Shown: positions 36,392 through 46,084, numbered from the stretch's first letter. The stretch: DNA of 64,000 nt from CBDBJL01 sp965206365 (GCA_965206365.1 CBDBJL010000008.1:1-64000), one strand, 5' to 3'. Made by a program: numbers and translations. The notes: a model not told the origin generated them from the sequence alone.

Positions 36392-39109
36392 CTAATTCGC
36401 TTGTCTGCGTAAAAATGCCGGAATATCCAATTCTTCCCGACTTAATAACTCAGCACCCATTTCTGCCTCTGTCGCAATTTGCGCATCGCTAACATTCTCA
36501 TCAAAAGGCAATGAAAAAATATCAGGTTGTGCTTCGTTACTAAATTCTTGTTTCTTTTTCTGCATGATTCGATTTTTTTTATCATTTTGCTTTTTTTGCT
36601 TCTGATTTTCTTTTACCGGATTTTCCTCTTGAGCGCGCAAACTTATGCCTCTACTGTTGGCTGGACTATTCATCGCTTCGTGATAGTGACTATTCTTCGA
36701 ATTTAGAGGTTGTTGTTGGTTGGCAAATTCGAAATGTTCGGTTTCCCCATTATGGGCATATGAATATTGTTGGTCTGCATTTTGTTGCCTGGCAATTTTC
36801 TCATCGGCAATTTTCTTAGCAGCAATTTTCTCAGCGGCAATTTGCACATGTTCTTGTCTTTGTTGTACTTCTTCTGCGCGTTGTTGCACATGTTCTTGTC
36901 TTTGTTGCACTTCTGCGCGTTGTTGCGCATATTCTTGCCTTTGTTGCACTTCTGCGCGTTGTTGCGCATATTCTTGCCTTTGTTGCACTTCTGCGCGTTG
37001 TTGCGCATATTCTTGTCTTTGTTGCACTTCTTCTGCGCATTGTTGCGCATATTGCTGCTCTCTTGATTGCAATTCTGGCCTCGCAATCGCAGGGTTTTGC
37101 GCCATGTTCGCACGAATTTTATGCATTGCTTGAGTTGGATTTTGTGAAGCCCGCTCTATTTCTGCGTCAATTTGTGATAATTTTGCTTCCACCTCAAAAA
37201 GATTTTGTATCGCTAAATCTTCATTATTTTCTATAATTTTAGAATCATCTGGAAGCTGATTATTATGTGCAATTTGAATTTGCGCCCGCAATTGCTTAAT
37301 TTTCAATTCCGCCTCAGCAATATTCATTTGCCGAACATTCCCCTTCACTGCTAAATTGTGTGCCTGTAAGTTTTGTGCCTGTAAGTTTTCGGTATGGCTT
37401 GGTGCAAAATCAGCTTGCAACCTTTCTGCTTGGGAAATTTCTGGCATTTCGCTTTTTTCAAGTGCATATTGCGTATTAATATCTTCTACCTGTTTCCCCG
37501 CGATTGAACGATTAATATTCGCTACAGTCTCATTGGTGAAATTGGCACAAATCGCATCGTCAATCACCATTTCATGAATGGGTGGCAAAGGTCCAAATCT
37601 CTTCCCTTGCAACTTTGTGGCCTCATTATTGGGCGTCGTTACCACCTCATTTGCAACCGTCTCATAGTAATTCTCCACCGGCTGCATTATTGCTGGTTGT
37701 TGAACTGCTGGTTGGGGTGTTGGCGTTTGTACCGTTGTTGGTTGTTGAACTGCTGGTTGGGGTGTTGGCGTTTGTACCGTTGCTGGTTGTTGCGCTGTTG
37801 GTTGTTGAACTGCTGGTTGGGGTGTTGGCGTTTGTACCGTTGCTGGTTGTTGCACTGCTGGTTGGGGTGTTGGCGTTTGTACCGTTGCTGGTTGTTGCGC
37901 TGTTGGTTGTTGAACTGCTGGTTGGGGTGTTGGCGTTTGTACCGTTGCTGGTTGTTGCACTGAATTGACATCAAAGTTTAATTCAGGCTCTAATTTAGGC
38001 TGCGTAGTAACTGGTTGAGACTCTTTTTTTGCTTCGATTCTGGGTTCCAATAAAGCTTCTGCCTGAAAATCGGACGCAGAATAATTTTCTTCTGAATCTG
38101 CGGGTGAAGATTCTTCTTGATGAATTGGCTCAACGCCCGTAGCAAGAATCGTAATTCTAATTTTATCTTGCATTTTCTGGCTAATAGAGGCTCCAAAAAT
38201 CAATTGTGCCGAGGCTGGTGCAGCCTCTCGAATCATGGTAACGGCTTTGTCTACCTCGATTAAACCCAAATCCGAACCGCCAGAAACATTAATTAAAAAA
38301 CCCCTCGCCTTGCCAATATCTACGCCATCCAAAAGCTGGTTGGATAACGCCTTTGTAGCAGCCCGTAAAGCACGCCCCTCTCCCTCCTCTTCAGCAGAAC
38401 CAATCAAGGCACGCCCACGTTCATTCATGATTGTCGCAATATCAGAAAAATCTAAATTAATCACCCCAGGCAAGGTCATCAAATCTGTAATCCCTCTAAT
38501 TCCTGATGCCAACACATCATCAGTCATTTTAAAGGCATCCTTAAATGTTGTCTTTTCATCCGCAATCATTAACAAATTCTGATTGTTAATAACCACCAAA
38601 ATATCAACATGTTTCCCTAATTCTTTAATTCCGCGCTGAGCTAATTTTAAGCGCATATTGCCTTCAAAGTGAAAAGGCTGCGTTACCACCGCCGCAGTTA
38701 AAACACCCATCTCACGTGCATATTTTGCAACCAAAGGCGTTGCCCCCGTGCCTGTGCCCCCCCCCATACCAGCGGTAAGAAATAATAGCTGGGTATCACG
38801 CAAAACCTCTTTAATATCTTCGCTAGCTTCTTGCGCAGACCGCGCGCCAATATCGGGCTTGGCACCCGTACCTTGCCCTTGAGTAATTTCAAAACCCAAT
38901 TGAATTTTTTTATTCGGCAAACTTCTTGATAACGCTTGCTGGTCAGTATTGCAAACGATAAACTCCACACCCTCCATATTCGAGCGGATCATCGAATCGA
39001 CAGCATTGCCTCCGGCACCACCAACACCGATAACTTTTATTCTTGCCCGAATATTTTGGAAGCTTTGAGCCTGTTCATTTTTATCAACCAATGAAATATT
39101 AAGCACCAT
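36392..39109 (-). CDS. ftsZ: Cell division protein FtsZ with very long repeat-rich linker
   Basis: Tubulin-like GTPase that forms the division ring. Residues 1-330 are a normal FtsZ: IKVIGVGGAGGNAVDSMIRS, the tubulin loop GMGGGTGTGATP near 117, NFSD-type LDFSDIATIMNERG near 210 and the end of the core at ATGVEP. The C-terminal peptide REELDIPAFLRRQAN, which binds FtsA, is also normal. Between them lie about 560 residues instead of the usual 50-250. They include a P/Q/T/V repeat block (37,684-37,965, unit QPATVQTPTPQPAVQQ), a long charged helical part (LKIKQLRAQIQIAHNNQ) and a Q/R/E coiled-coil repeat block (36,846-37,040, unit QQRAEVQQRQEYA). The frame is open throughout, so the linker is real. 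It is last in the dcw cluster, 273 bases after ftsA. Confidence 0.95.
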   Translation of the reverse strand: MVLNISLVDKNEQAQSFQNIRARIKVIGVGGAGGNAVDSMIRSNMEGVEFIVCNTDQQALSRSLPNKKIQLGFEITQGQGTGAKPDIGARSAQEASEDIKEVLRDTQLLFLTAGMGGGTGTGATPLVAKYAREMGVLTAAVVTQPFHFEGNMRLKLAQRGIKELGKHVDILVVINNQNLLMIADEKTTFKDAFKMTDDVLASGIRGITDLMTLPGVINLDFSDIATIMNERGRALIGSAEEEGEGRALRAATKALSNQLLDGVDIGKARGFLINVSGGSDLGLIEVDKAVTMIREAAPASAQLIFGASISQKMQDKIRITILATGVEPIHQEESSPADSEENYSASDFQAEALLEPRIEAKKESQPVTTQPKLEPELNFDVNSVQQPATVQTPTPQPAVQQPTAQQPATVQTPTPQPAVQQPATVQTPTPQPAVQQPTAQQPATVQTPTPQPAVQQPTTVQTPTPQPAVQQPAIMQPVENYYETVANEVVTTPNNEATKLQGKRFGPLPPIHEMVIDDAICANFTNETVANINRSIAGKQVEDINTQYALEKSEMPEISQAERLQADFAPSHTENLQAQNLQAHNLAVKGNVRQMNIAEAELKIKQLRAQIQIAHNNQLPDDSKIIENNEDLAIQNLFEVEAKLSQIDAEIERASQNPTQAMHKIRANMAQNPAIARPELQSREQQYAQQCAEEVQQRQEYAQQRAEVQQRQEYAQQRAEVQQRQEYAQQRAEVQQRQEHVQQRAEEVQQRQEHVQIAAEKIAAKKIADEKIARQQNADQQYSYAHNGETEHFEFANQQQPLNSKNSHYHEAMNSPANSRGISLRAQEENPVKENQKQKKQNDKKNRIMQKKKQEFSNEAQPDIFSLPFDENVSDAQIATEAEMGAELLSREELDIPAFLRRQAN
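36846..37040 (-). repeat. 39-bp tandem repeat inside ftsZ (Q/R/E block)
   Basis: Five or so units of 13 codons (QQRAEVQQRQEYA, with QEHVQQRAEE variants at one end) follow each other. The unit is a multiple of three bases, so changes in copy number keep the frame. The encoded part should form a continuous charged helix. Confidence 0.85.
37684..37965 (-). repeat. 48/60-bp tandem repeat inside ftsZ (P/Q/T block)
   Basis: The core unit QPATVQTPTPQPAVQQ (48 bases) alternates with a longer form that has an added QPTAQ segment. There are five copies of TPTPQPAVQQ. The DNA of the units is almost identical, a sign of recent expansion. The antisense strand shows long open frames rich in C, W and L here, which are only a by-product of this composition. 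Confidence 0.85.
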
Positions 39110-39145
39110 GCGTTTTGCAATCCCTCGAATGAAAATCTTTTCTAA

Positions 39146-39169
39146 AAATCCTAAGTTTCCTTAGGATTT
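39146..39169 (-). terminator. Hairpin between ftsA and ftsZ
   Basis: AAATCCTAAG and CTTAGGATTT form a perfect 10-base stem with a four-base loop. On the minus strand TTAG and an A-rich stretch follow, so the T run is short (five T in all). It lies 37 bases upstream of the ftsZ start in the direction of transcription. It could be a weak terminator, an attenuator or an RNA-processing site that sets FtsZ apart from FtsA levels. Confidence 0.45.
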
Positions 39170-39382
39170 ATCCCGAATTCCTCCGCTGAATCCCCAAACG
39201 ATGATCACAGATAACTTTCGTAAAATGCGACCCCATTGACTATATTTTCGTTATTTACAGGCATTATATACGCCCTTAAGAAATCGCAAAAATCTTATAA
39301 TCTTGATAAGATAACCTATCCCTGATTTTTGGTAACCACCCGCAACCCCTTATGGATCTAAAATGGCCACTCGCCTTGCAAC

Positions 39383-40729
39383 TTAACTTGCTAAACGTCT
39401 TTTTTGATTCCTGCTAGGTGATTCTTTGCTTAATTTCTTTAATTTGTCAAGCCATGAATTTGATTTTCTTTCCTTTTTTTGCATATGCGCATAATCTGGA
39501 ACCTGAGTATAGGCTAATTTCAGCAATCCAAGTGCTGTAGTATAAGCCCGACTATTCCCAGAAAATGTTAAGCCCAAAGCGTGCGGAGCGGTTTGCATCA
39601 AAATCCGCCTTGATAAATATTCACGAGCAATCGGCAATAATCCCGGCAACTGCCCCCCACCCCCAGAAAGCACCACCACAGCATCTTTTGGCATTTTTGT
39701 AAAAGTTTTCGCAACATAATCAAAAATTTCTTCCACGCGTGGGGTAATAATACGGGGTAACAACATAGTAATATCTGCTCCTTTTTGGGCAACAGAACTT
39801 TGTATGCCAAATTGACTACGTTTTATCTGATTTTGTATTTCTTCTCGCCCACATCCGTTATTTTTATCGGTCATTTTGCCCACAACAAAACCTTTTTCGC
39901 ATTTTAGGCTTTCCGCCTCAAGCCGACTCACCCCAAAAGCTTCCATAATATCACGCGTAATATAATCGCTACCAATATTCAACCACCGCAATTCTTGTAA
40001 CAATCCGCCCTGAAACCAACCTATGGTAACCATATGCGTACCCATATTCAAAATAATCGTTTCATGATCTAATAACATGTTTTCTTGGATTACAAAGAAG
40101 TCTGCATACGAGCTTGCCACAATTTTTATAACCTCAACACCCACCAAATCAAGCAATTTTATCAGTTGCTGGTGAACATTTTCTTTCATGGCAATCATGC
40201 TTAATGTTGCATCTAATTTTGCCGAACACGCCCCAACCGGATCCGCGTGAGGCAGATCATCTAGGGCAAAAGATTTTACCAAAACATGCAAAATTACTCT
40301 TTTGCACCCCCCGACAACCATCTCATCTAGCCCTTCTTTTGCGCTAATAAAATCATCCGAGGCATTTTGCAACCAATCCTGCAATTGGGCTTGAGTTAAT
40401 GCAAGAGTGCCTAATTTTTTCGTGAGATTAAATTCTTCACGATGCAAATGGGTTGCCGAGAAACTTAACAGAACTTGACTAACAGTAATTCCTGCATCTT
40501 TTTGTGCGATGGCAATCGCCGCGCTAACAGATTTTTCAGCAAGCTTAAAATCAAAAATAGATTCTCCCAAAATACCACAAGATTCCACCCGTCCCAATCC
40601 ACATAATTCTATTTGCTTACTAGCATTTTTTTTCGCAATCAAACAGGTAACATAGCCTGAGCCAATATCCAACACAGCAACATGTTCATCATCCTTTTTC
40701 AGGGTTTGATGGAAAGTTGTGGTGATCAT
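39383..40729 (-). CDS. ftsA: Cell division protein FtsA
   Basis: Actin-like ATPase that tethers FtsZ to the membrane and recruits later division proteins. VAVLDIGSGYVTCLIA near residue 18 is the phosphate-1 motif, LNMGTHMVTIGWFQGG near 222 the phosphate-2 region and VVVLSGGGGQLPG near 345 the adenosine motif. The SHS2 domain lies between. The C-terminus SWLDKLKKLSKES is the amphipathic membrane-targeting helix. Length is 448. Its start overlaps the ftsQ stop by four bases. Followed by ftsZ after 273 bases. Confidence 0.95.
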   Translation of the reverse strand: MITTTFHQTLKKDDEHVAVLDIGSGYVTCLIAKKNASKQIELCGLGRVESCGILGESIFDFKLAEKSVSAAIAIAQKDAGITVSQVLLSFSATHLHREEFNLTKKLGTLALTQAQLQDWLQNASDDFISAKEGLDEMVVGGCKRVILHVLVKSFALDDLPHADPVGACSAKLDATLSMIAMKENVHQQLIKLLDLVGVEVIKIVASSYADFFVIQENMLLDHETIILNMGTHMVTIGWFQGGLLQELRWLNIGSDYITRDIMEAFGVSRLEAESLKCEKGFVVGKMTDKNNGCGREEIQNQIKRSQFGIQSSVAQKGADITMLLPRIITPRVEEIFDYVAKTFTKMPKDAVVVLSGGGGQLPGLLPIAREYLSRRILMQTAPHALGLTFSGNSRAYTTALGLLKLAYTQVPDYAHMQKKERKSNSWLDKLKKLSKESPSRNQKRRLAS

Positions 40730-41517
40730 GAATGTTTGTTATTTTCTAAAACTGGTGTTAATTGATAAGGATTATTGCTAATTGCGGCACGATCAGGGGT
40801 TCGTAGATCAATTACGGAAGATTGCATCGATAAAATCTGGAACTGCGTGTCTAGCCATTCCAGCCGAACAAAAGCTTCGTCGATATTCGTTCCTGGCAAA
40901 TGCACCACAATGCCATTTTCCAAATAAATACTCCACCGAAACGCCCGTGAAATTTTCGCACCAATAAATTTATTTTGTAGTGCCGGATATGATCCCAACA
41001 CTGCTGCTAATAAATAAAACGATTCAGGTGCATCTGTGCCTGAAATCACCGGTAAATCAGAATAAATTTTCAAATCATCCACACTGCCAATGATACTGCC
41101 ATCATGGGCAATTAAATGCATTTCTCCTTGATTTTGCCAGATCGCCTCAGGGCGATGCTCAGTCAAATAAATATGCACACTTCCGGGCAACACCCGAACA
41201 ATGTGGCTGTGGCGCACCCAAGGAAGGGAATCGATTCGAAACTTCACTTCGCGCAGATTAACCGCAAATACCGAAAAGCCTTGCTCAAGCCCGGAAGCTT
41301 TTAATAATTGCTCACGCGGAGTTGCACTAATATTAAAAATTTGCACTTCCTGAAGAGAAAACCCACCATAGCGTGTAACCTTATAAAAACCATCTCCCCA
41401 AATCAGCCACCCTAAAAAAACTACACCACTCAACCAAAATATCGCGCGAAGATAATAGGGGATCGTTTTCGCATAATTCGCCCCTAACCGTTCCTGATTT
41501 GCATACGCATCACTCAC
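40726..41517 (-). CDS. ftsQ: Cell division protein FtsQ
   Basis: Single-pass membrane protein of the divisome that links FtsZ-ring proteins to the periplasmic wall synthases. A short cytoplasmic part is followed by a membrane segment (AIFWLSGVVFLGWLIWG) near residue 30. Then comes the POTRA domain (LQEVQIFNISATPREQLLKA, then LPWVRHSHIVRVLPGSVHIY) and the beta domain (RFRWSIYLENGIVVHLPG). The 263 residues are typical. Start overlaps the ddl stop by ATGA and the stop overlaps ftsA, so the three genes are translationally coupled. Confidence 0.93.
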   Translation of the reverse strand: MSDAYANQERLGANYAKTIPYYLRAIFWLSGVVFLGWLIWGDGFYKVTRYGGFSLQEVQIFNISATPREQLLKASGLEQGFSVFAVNLREVKFRIDSLPWVRHSHIVRVLPGSVHIYLTEHRPEAIWQNQGEMHLIAHDGSIIGSVDDLKIYSDLPVISGTDAPESFYLLAAVLGSYPALQNKFIGAKISRAFRWSIYLENGIVVHLPGTNIDEAFVRLEWLDTQFQILSMQSSVIDLRTPDRAAISNNPYQLTPVLENNKHS

Positions 41518-42506
41518 AAGCCCTCTCCTAACTTTTGTTTTTTTAACTTTCGGGGAGATTCCTGTAAGGCTTGAAGCACAATTTCATCACATAAATCAAC
41601 AAATGAGAGCTGATTTAATCTTGCCTGTTCTGGCACTAATGATAATTCAGTCATGCCGGGATGCGTGTTAATTTCTAAGAAATAGAGTGTATCTTCTTCA
41701 GGGGAATAGCGAAAATCAGAACGGCTTAATTGCTTGCAACCCAACACCTCGTGCGCCAGTTCAGCCTGTTGTTTACATTTTTCACTTAAAGTTTTAGATA
41801 TTTCTGCCGGGCAAATATGAGTGGTAATCCCATCATGATATTTGGCATCATAATCATAAAACCCACGATTGGGAATTAATTCGGTAACGCCCAACGCACC
41901 ACGCCCTTGCAATACAGCTACAGTAAGTTCCCTTCCCGGAACATAACGTTCAATCATATGCGGAGTTCTCATTTTCCATTCCCTTCGCTCATGCGATTCA
42001 CGATTCATAATTATATGAACGCCCCGACTTGAACCATCACTTACCGGTTTCAGTACGTAAGGAGGCGCAAGAGGAAATTCTTGCGGTGAATCTGCATTTT
42101 TATTTATTAAATGACTTTTTAATAAATAACTTTTAGCAAATGTTATGCCAAAAGGGGTGAGAATTTTCTTCGTGAGCAATTTATCCATTGCCATTGCCCC
42201 GGCCGCAATGCCCGAATGGGTATAGGGAATTTGCATCAAGCTCAGCAAACCCGCAATCGAACCATCCTCGCCATAATTGCCATGCAAAGCATTAAAAACC
42301 AAATCTGGTGGCGTTAGCCGTAGCGCATCTACCAAATTTTTAACATCGCCATAAGCATCGTAAAATATCGCATTCCAGCCTTTTTTTTTCAGAGCATCAG
42401 CACAATTTTTACCTGAATTTAATGAAACTTCACGCTCTGACGACCAGCCCCCAGAAAGTACCAAAATAGTAGTAGAGTGACGCTGTGCAAGTGAGATTTC
42501 AACCAT
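41514..42506 (-). CDS. ddl: D-alanine--D-alanine ligase
   Basis: Joins two D-alanines for the peptidoglycan stem peptide, ATP-grasp fold. LVLSGGWSSEREVSLNSG near the N-terminus, NALHGNYGEDGSIAGLL near 75, KPVSDGSSRGVHI near 155 and the metal-binding FLEINTHPGMTELSLVP near 270 are all present. The start MVEISLAQRHS overlaps the end of murB by eight bases; an ATG five codons further upstream is possible. Length about 330. Confidence 0.95.
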   Translation of the reverse strand: MVEISLAQRHSTTILVLSGGWSSEREVSLNSGKNCADALKKKGWNAIFYDAYGDVKNLVDALRLTPPDLVFNALHGNYGEDGSIAGLLSLMQIPYTHSGIAAGAMAMDKLLTKKILTPFGITFAKSYLLKSHLINKNADSPQEFPLAPPYVLKPVSDGSSRGVHIIMNRESHERREWKMRTPHMIERYVPGRELTVAVLQGRGALGVTELIPNRGFYDYDAKYHDGITTHICPAEISKTLSEKCKQQAELAHEVLGCKQLSRSDFRYSPEEDTLYFLEINTHPGMTELSLVPEQARLNQLSFVDLCDEIVLQALQESPRKLKKQKLGEGL

Positions 42507-43413
42507 GCCAATATCCAACACGCCGAATTTCCCATTCCAACAAAATGCCAGAATTCATTTGAACCTGAGCGCGCACCGCTTCACCCAAATTTTCTAAATC
42601 AGCCCCGCTAGCCTTATTTTTATTAATCATAAAATTGCAATGCTTATCCGACATCATCGCATCACCCACGCAATAACCGCGCATACCTGCTTGCTCAATT
42701 AATTCCCAGGCTTTCCCATCCTTAGGATTCTTAAAAGTAGAGCCCCCTGTACGGCTACCGATCGGTTGCGTTTGCGCTCGTCGGGTTTGAATTGCCAAAA
42801 TCGCCTCTGCAATTTTTGCCTGATCTCCGGCCTGAGTTGCAAAGCGTGCCTGCAGGATAATCGCACCTTCAGGCAATAGAGATTTACGATACGCAAATGC
42901 CAATTCTGCGCTTGGAAACCATTGCCGCGAACCATCAACATTCATAATTTCTACCGCTTGCAAACATGCCGCCGTATCGGATTCATATGCGCCAGCATTC
43001 ATCGCCACCGCGCCGCCTACTGTTCCAGGAATCCCAGCGTAAAATTCTAAACCTGTCCGACTGCAAGTTTGTGTAAATCGTGCCAAATGTGCATCCATAA
43101 CCGCCGCCCCCGCAGTGATGATGCCGGTTTCGGCATCATAATCTAACCCCGAAAACCCTTTGCCAAGCTTCAACACAATGCCAGCAATGCCACCATCGCG
43201 CACCAATAAATTAGAACCAACACCAATGGGGAAATAAGGCATATTTTTGGGTTTTTGTTGCAAAAAATTACTTAAATCCTGGGCATCTTGCGCAGTAAAA
43301 AATAATTCTGCCACCCCGCCAGTGCGAAACCAAACATGGCGCGCCATCGTTTCAGAACAACTAAGTTTTCCTTTCAGCTCTGAGAAAATACTTTGCTTAG
43401 GTTGCATGATCAT
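42499..43413 (-). CDS. murB: UDP-N-acetylmuramate dehydrogenase
   Basis: FAD-dependent reduction of UDP-GlcNAc-enolpyruvate to UDP-MurNAc. The FAD-binding pieces FPIGVGSNLLVRDGG near residue 60 and GIPGTVGGAVAMNAGAYESD near 125 are clear. SRTGGSTFKNP near 220 carries the catalytic serine of the type I enzyme. Length of 304 fits. The start MIMQPKQSIFSEL lies 15 bases after murC; the second ATG is equally possible. The window has no murA. Confidence 0.95.
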   Translation of the reverse strand: MIMQPKQSIFSELKGKLSCSETMARHVWFRTGGVAELFFTAQDAQDLSNFLQQKPKNMPYFPIGVGSNLLVRDGGIAGIVLKLGKGFSGLDYDAETGIITAGAAVMDAHLARFTQTCSRTGLEFYAGIPGTVGGAVAMNAGAYESDTAACLQAVEIMNVDGSRQWFPSAELAFAYRKSLLPEGAIILQARFATQAGDQAKIAEAILAIQTRRAQTQPIGSRTGGSTFKNPKDGKAWELIEQAGMRGYCVGDAMMSDKHCNFMINKNKASGADLENLGEAVRAQVQMNSGILLEWEIRRVGYWHG

Positions 43414-43427
43414 TTAGCAATCATCGA

Positions 43428-44846
43428 TTATAAAAGTTTTTGCAATTGGGCGGGCACAGTATGCGCCCAGATTGTACTAGAGCCCGCACCTAGAAAAATA
43501 ATCATGTCGGTCTTCACACTATGATTCTCTTGCACGAGCCTACTTAAAACCGTTGCCAAATCTTCACCGCCTGTAACCCCAATCACATGTTTATGCCCAG
43601 AATCACTAATCGCTTGCACCAAAGAATCACGATCAACCCCCTCAATAGGAACCTCACCCGCTGGATAAACATCACTAATCAACACAATATCAGCATCATG
43701 AAACGCAGTTTGAAATTCATTAAACAAACTTTGCAAACGCGAGTAACGATGCGGTTGGGCAACCACAATTAATTGCCCATGGCAAATACCACGACACGCC
43801 TTCAACACAGCGCGAATTTCAACAGGATGATGCGCATAATCATCAATAATCTTAATCCCTGCCACTGTTCCCGTATGGCTAAAACGCCGTTTGACACCCT
43901 CAAAATTACTTAAACCATCACGAATGGTTTGTAGCTCAAAATTAAATTCCAGCCCGATTGTAACCGCTGCCAATGCATTTTGCACATTATGTTCACCATA
44001 CATGGGGAGAAATAATTTTTCCAAAACCACCCCATCATATTGGGAAAAATTAACCTCAACATCAAAATATGTACCCTCACGACCAGATTGCAAATTGAAA
44101 GCCCGCACCATAGATTGCGTATTAAAGCCATAAGTTAATACGCGCCGATCTGTTAACTGTGACATTAACCGTAAAACTTCGGGATGATCTGCACACAAAA
44201 CCGCAAACCCATAAAAGGGAATATTTTGAACAAAGCGTAGAAATGTCGCTTTTAAATTTTCAAAATCACCATAATGTTCCATATGTTCCGGATCAATATT
44301 CGTAATCACGGCAATGCTTGCCGGCAATTTCACAAAACTACCATCGCTTTCATCCGCCTCAGCAATCAACCATTCGCTTCTACCTGTGCGGGTATTGCTA
44401 CCATAGCTATTAATAACCCCACCATTCACCACCGTAGGATCATAATTTGCAGTTTCAAATAATGCCGCAACCAAAGATGTTGTCGTGGTTTTTCCATGCG
44501 TACCACCAATGGCAATCGATTTTTTTAGGCGCATCAATTCTGCTAACATTTCCGCACGCTGAATTACCGGAATATGCGCCACACGTGCCGCTTGAATTTC
44601 AGGATTATCTGCCGGTACGGCTGAAGAAATTACCAACACCCCAATATCTTTAACATGCTTGGCATCATGCCCAATCATAATCGGAATTTCTTTTTTTCGC
44701 AATCGTTCCACATTCGCATTATCGGTAAGATCCGAACCTTGCACCCTACAACCTAGATTATGTAACAACTCAGCAATTCCCGACATTCCAATGCCACCAA
44801 TGCCTGTAAAATGGACAATTAAATGATTATTCGGGAAATTAAGCAT
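43428..44846 (-). CDS. murC: UDP-N-acetylmuramate--L-alanine ligase
   Basis: Adds the first amino acid to UDP-MurNAc. The N-terminal HFTGIGGIGMSGIAELLHNL binds the nucleotide sugar. The P-loop AIGGTHGKTTTTSLVAALFE is near residue 112. NIDPEHMEHYGDFENLK and DDYAHHPVEIRAVLKACR near 345 are typical of MurC. The protein has 472 residues. The stop of murG lies four bases upstream of its start. Intact. Confidence 0.96.
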   Translation of the reverse strand: MLNFPNNHLIVHFTGIGGIGMSGIAELLHNLGCRVQGSDLTDNANVERLRKKEIPIMIGHDAKHVKDIGVLVISSAVPADNPEIQAARVAHIPVIQRAEMLAELMRLKKSIAIGGTHGKTTTTSLVAALFETANYDPTVVNGGVINSYGSNTRTGRSEWLIAEADESDGSFVKLPASIAVITNIDPEHMEHYGDFENLKATFLRFVQNIPFYGFAVLCADHPEVLRLMSQLTDRRVLTYGFNTQSMVRAFNLQSGREGTYFDVEVNFSQYDGVVLEKLFLPMYGEHNVQNALAAVTIGLEFNFELQTIRDGLSNFEGVKRRFSHTGTVAGIKIIDDYAHHPVEIRAVLKACRGICHGQLIVVAQPHRYSRLQSLFNEFQTAFHDADIVLISDVYPAGEVPIEGVDRDSLVQAISDSGHKHVIGVTGGEDLATVLSRLVQENHSVKTDMIIFLGAGSSTIWAHTVPAQLQKLL

Positions 44847-44850
44847 GGGG

Positions 44851-46038
44851 TTATGCCTCCTTTGCTAATTTTTCTTGTAGTGAATCCAAAATTAACATTA
44901 CCATATTTTCTGCAGCTTGCGGATTCCCAAACCTGCCCGCACAAGCGGCTGCCATTTCAAGACGATAAGGATTCGAAAGCAGATTCATAATCAGATCTGA
45001 AAGGGTTGCAATATTTAAGTGGCTTTGCGGAATCGTCCAACCCCCACCCGCCTCAGTAATACGCGTGGCATTGATCATTTGATGATCATCAGTGGCAAAA
45101 GGATAAGGCACAAAAATCGCCGGACGCCCAATTGTTGTAATTTCTGCCAATGTTGCCGCACCTGAACGACAAATAATTAACTGAGCTTGAACCATTTCCG
45201 TACTAATATCAGTAAAAAAACTCGCAATATCCGCTGTAATATTCTGTTTTTGATAAAATTCTTTTACGGTTTCTAATTGCTCAAAACGCACTTGCTGCAC
45301 AATATGTAAGCGTTTTTTAATATCATCTGGTAGGTTGGCAAGTATCGTCGGAATTTTATCACCAAAAACCCGCGCCCCTTGCGAGCCACCCACAATGAAA
45401 ATTCTTATTTTCCCGGTTTTCCCGGGCTTGATATAGGGTTCTTGCGCTTTCACCATAATTTCTGAGCGCACAGGATTCCCACTCCACATAATCTTGCCTT
45501 TCGACGTTTCCGGAATCCCATCTGTAACTTCAAAAGCAGTGGCGATATAATTCATACCGGGGGCTAACAGCCGATTGGTCCGTCCTAATCTGGCATTTTG
45601 TTCATGAATCATGGTTGGAAAATCCAACAAATTCGCTGCAAACATCGTTGGCAACGAGGAATACCCCCCAAAACCAACAACAATATCGGGCCGCAAACGA
45701 TGCAACAACCGCCATGCCTGCAACAAGCCAGCCAAAAGCTTTACCCCGGCACCCAAAATTTGCCAAGGTTTGCGCCCAATAATGCCAGCAGCATAAATCT
45801 GGAAAATCGGCAAAGATTGAAAAATTGTTACCATACGCTCATTACCTCTTTTATCCGTAATCATGCATATTTTGAATTTCTGCGGATGATTCTGCAAAGC
45901 TCGAATCAATGCTTCGGCAGGAAAAACATGCCCTGCCGTTCCCCCTGTTGCCAAAACCACATGAGGGACATATTCGGCTTTGCGAGGTTGATTGCCATTT
46001 TTCCTTAAATTTTCTTTTGATTCAACAATATTCATCAC
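44851..46038 (-). CDS. murG: UDP-GlcNAc:lipid I N-acetylglucosaminyltransferase MurG
   Basis: Makes lipid II on the inner face of the membrane. The glycine-rich loop ATGGTAGHVFPAEALI near residue 32, GFGGYSSLPTMFAANLL near 122 and GGSQGARVFGDKIP near 225 are present. ICRSGAATLAEITTIGRPAI near 298, with the GAAT signature, follows and then PYPFATDDHQ. Length 395 is slightly above average because of an N-terminal extension (MMNIVESKENLRKNG). Confidence 0.95.
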   Translation of the reverse strand: MMNIVESKENLRKNGNQPRKAEYVPHVVLATGGTAGHVFPAEALIRALQNHPQKFKICMITDKRGNERMVTIFQSLPIFQIYAAGIIGRKPWQILGAGVKLLAGLLQAWRLLHRLRPDIVVGFGGYSSLPTMFAANLLDFPTMIHEQNARLGRTNRLLAPGMNYIATAFEVTDGIPETSKGKIMWSGNPVRSEIMVKAQEPYIKPGKTGKIRIFIVGGSQGARVFGDKIPTILANLPDDIKKRLHIVQQVRFEQLETVKEFYQKQNITADIASFFTDISTEMVQAQLIICRSGAATLAEITTIGRPAIFVPYPFATDDHQMINATRITEAGGGWTIPQSHLNIATLSDLIMNLLSNPYRLEMAAACAGRFGNPQAAENMVMLILDSLQEKLAKEA

Positions 46039-46084
46039 GATCTTTACGTATTTTCTAAAAAGTTAATTCCATTCACAGTGCCAG

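Noticed and set aside
36703..37133. Repetitive open frames on both strands in the second ftsZ repeat block
   Set aside because: They are by-products of the 39-bp repeat; only the FtsZ frame is continuous with known domains.
37574..37968. Two overlapping plus-strand open frames rich in C, W, L and V opposite ftsZ
   Set aside because: They exist only because the P/Q/T repeat of ftsZ lacks stop codons on the other strand; no ribosome site and no protein-like composition.
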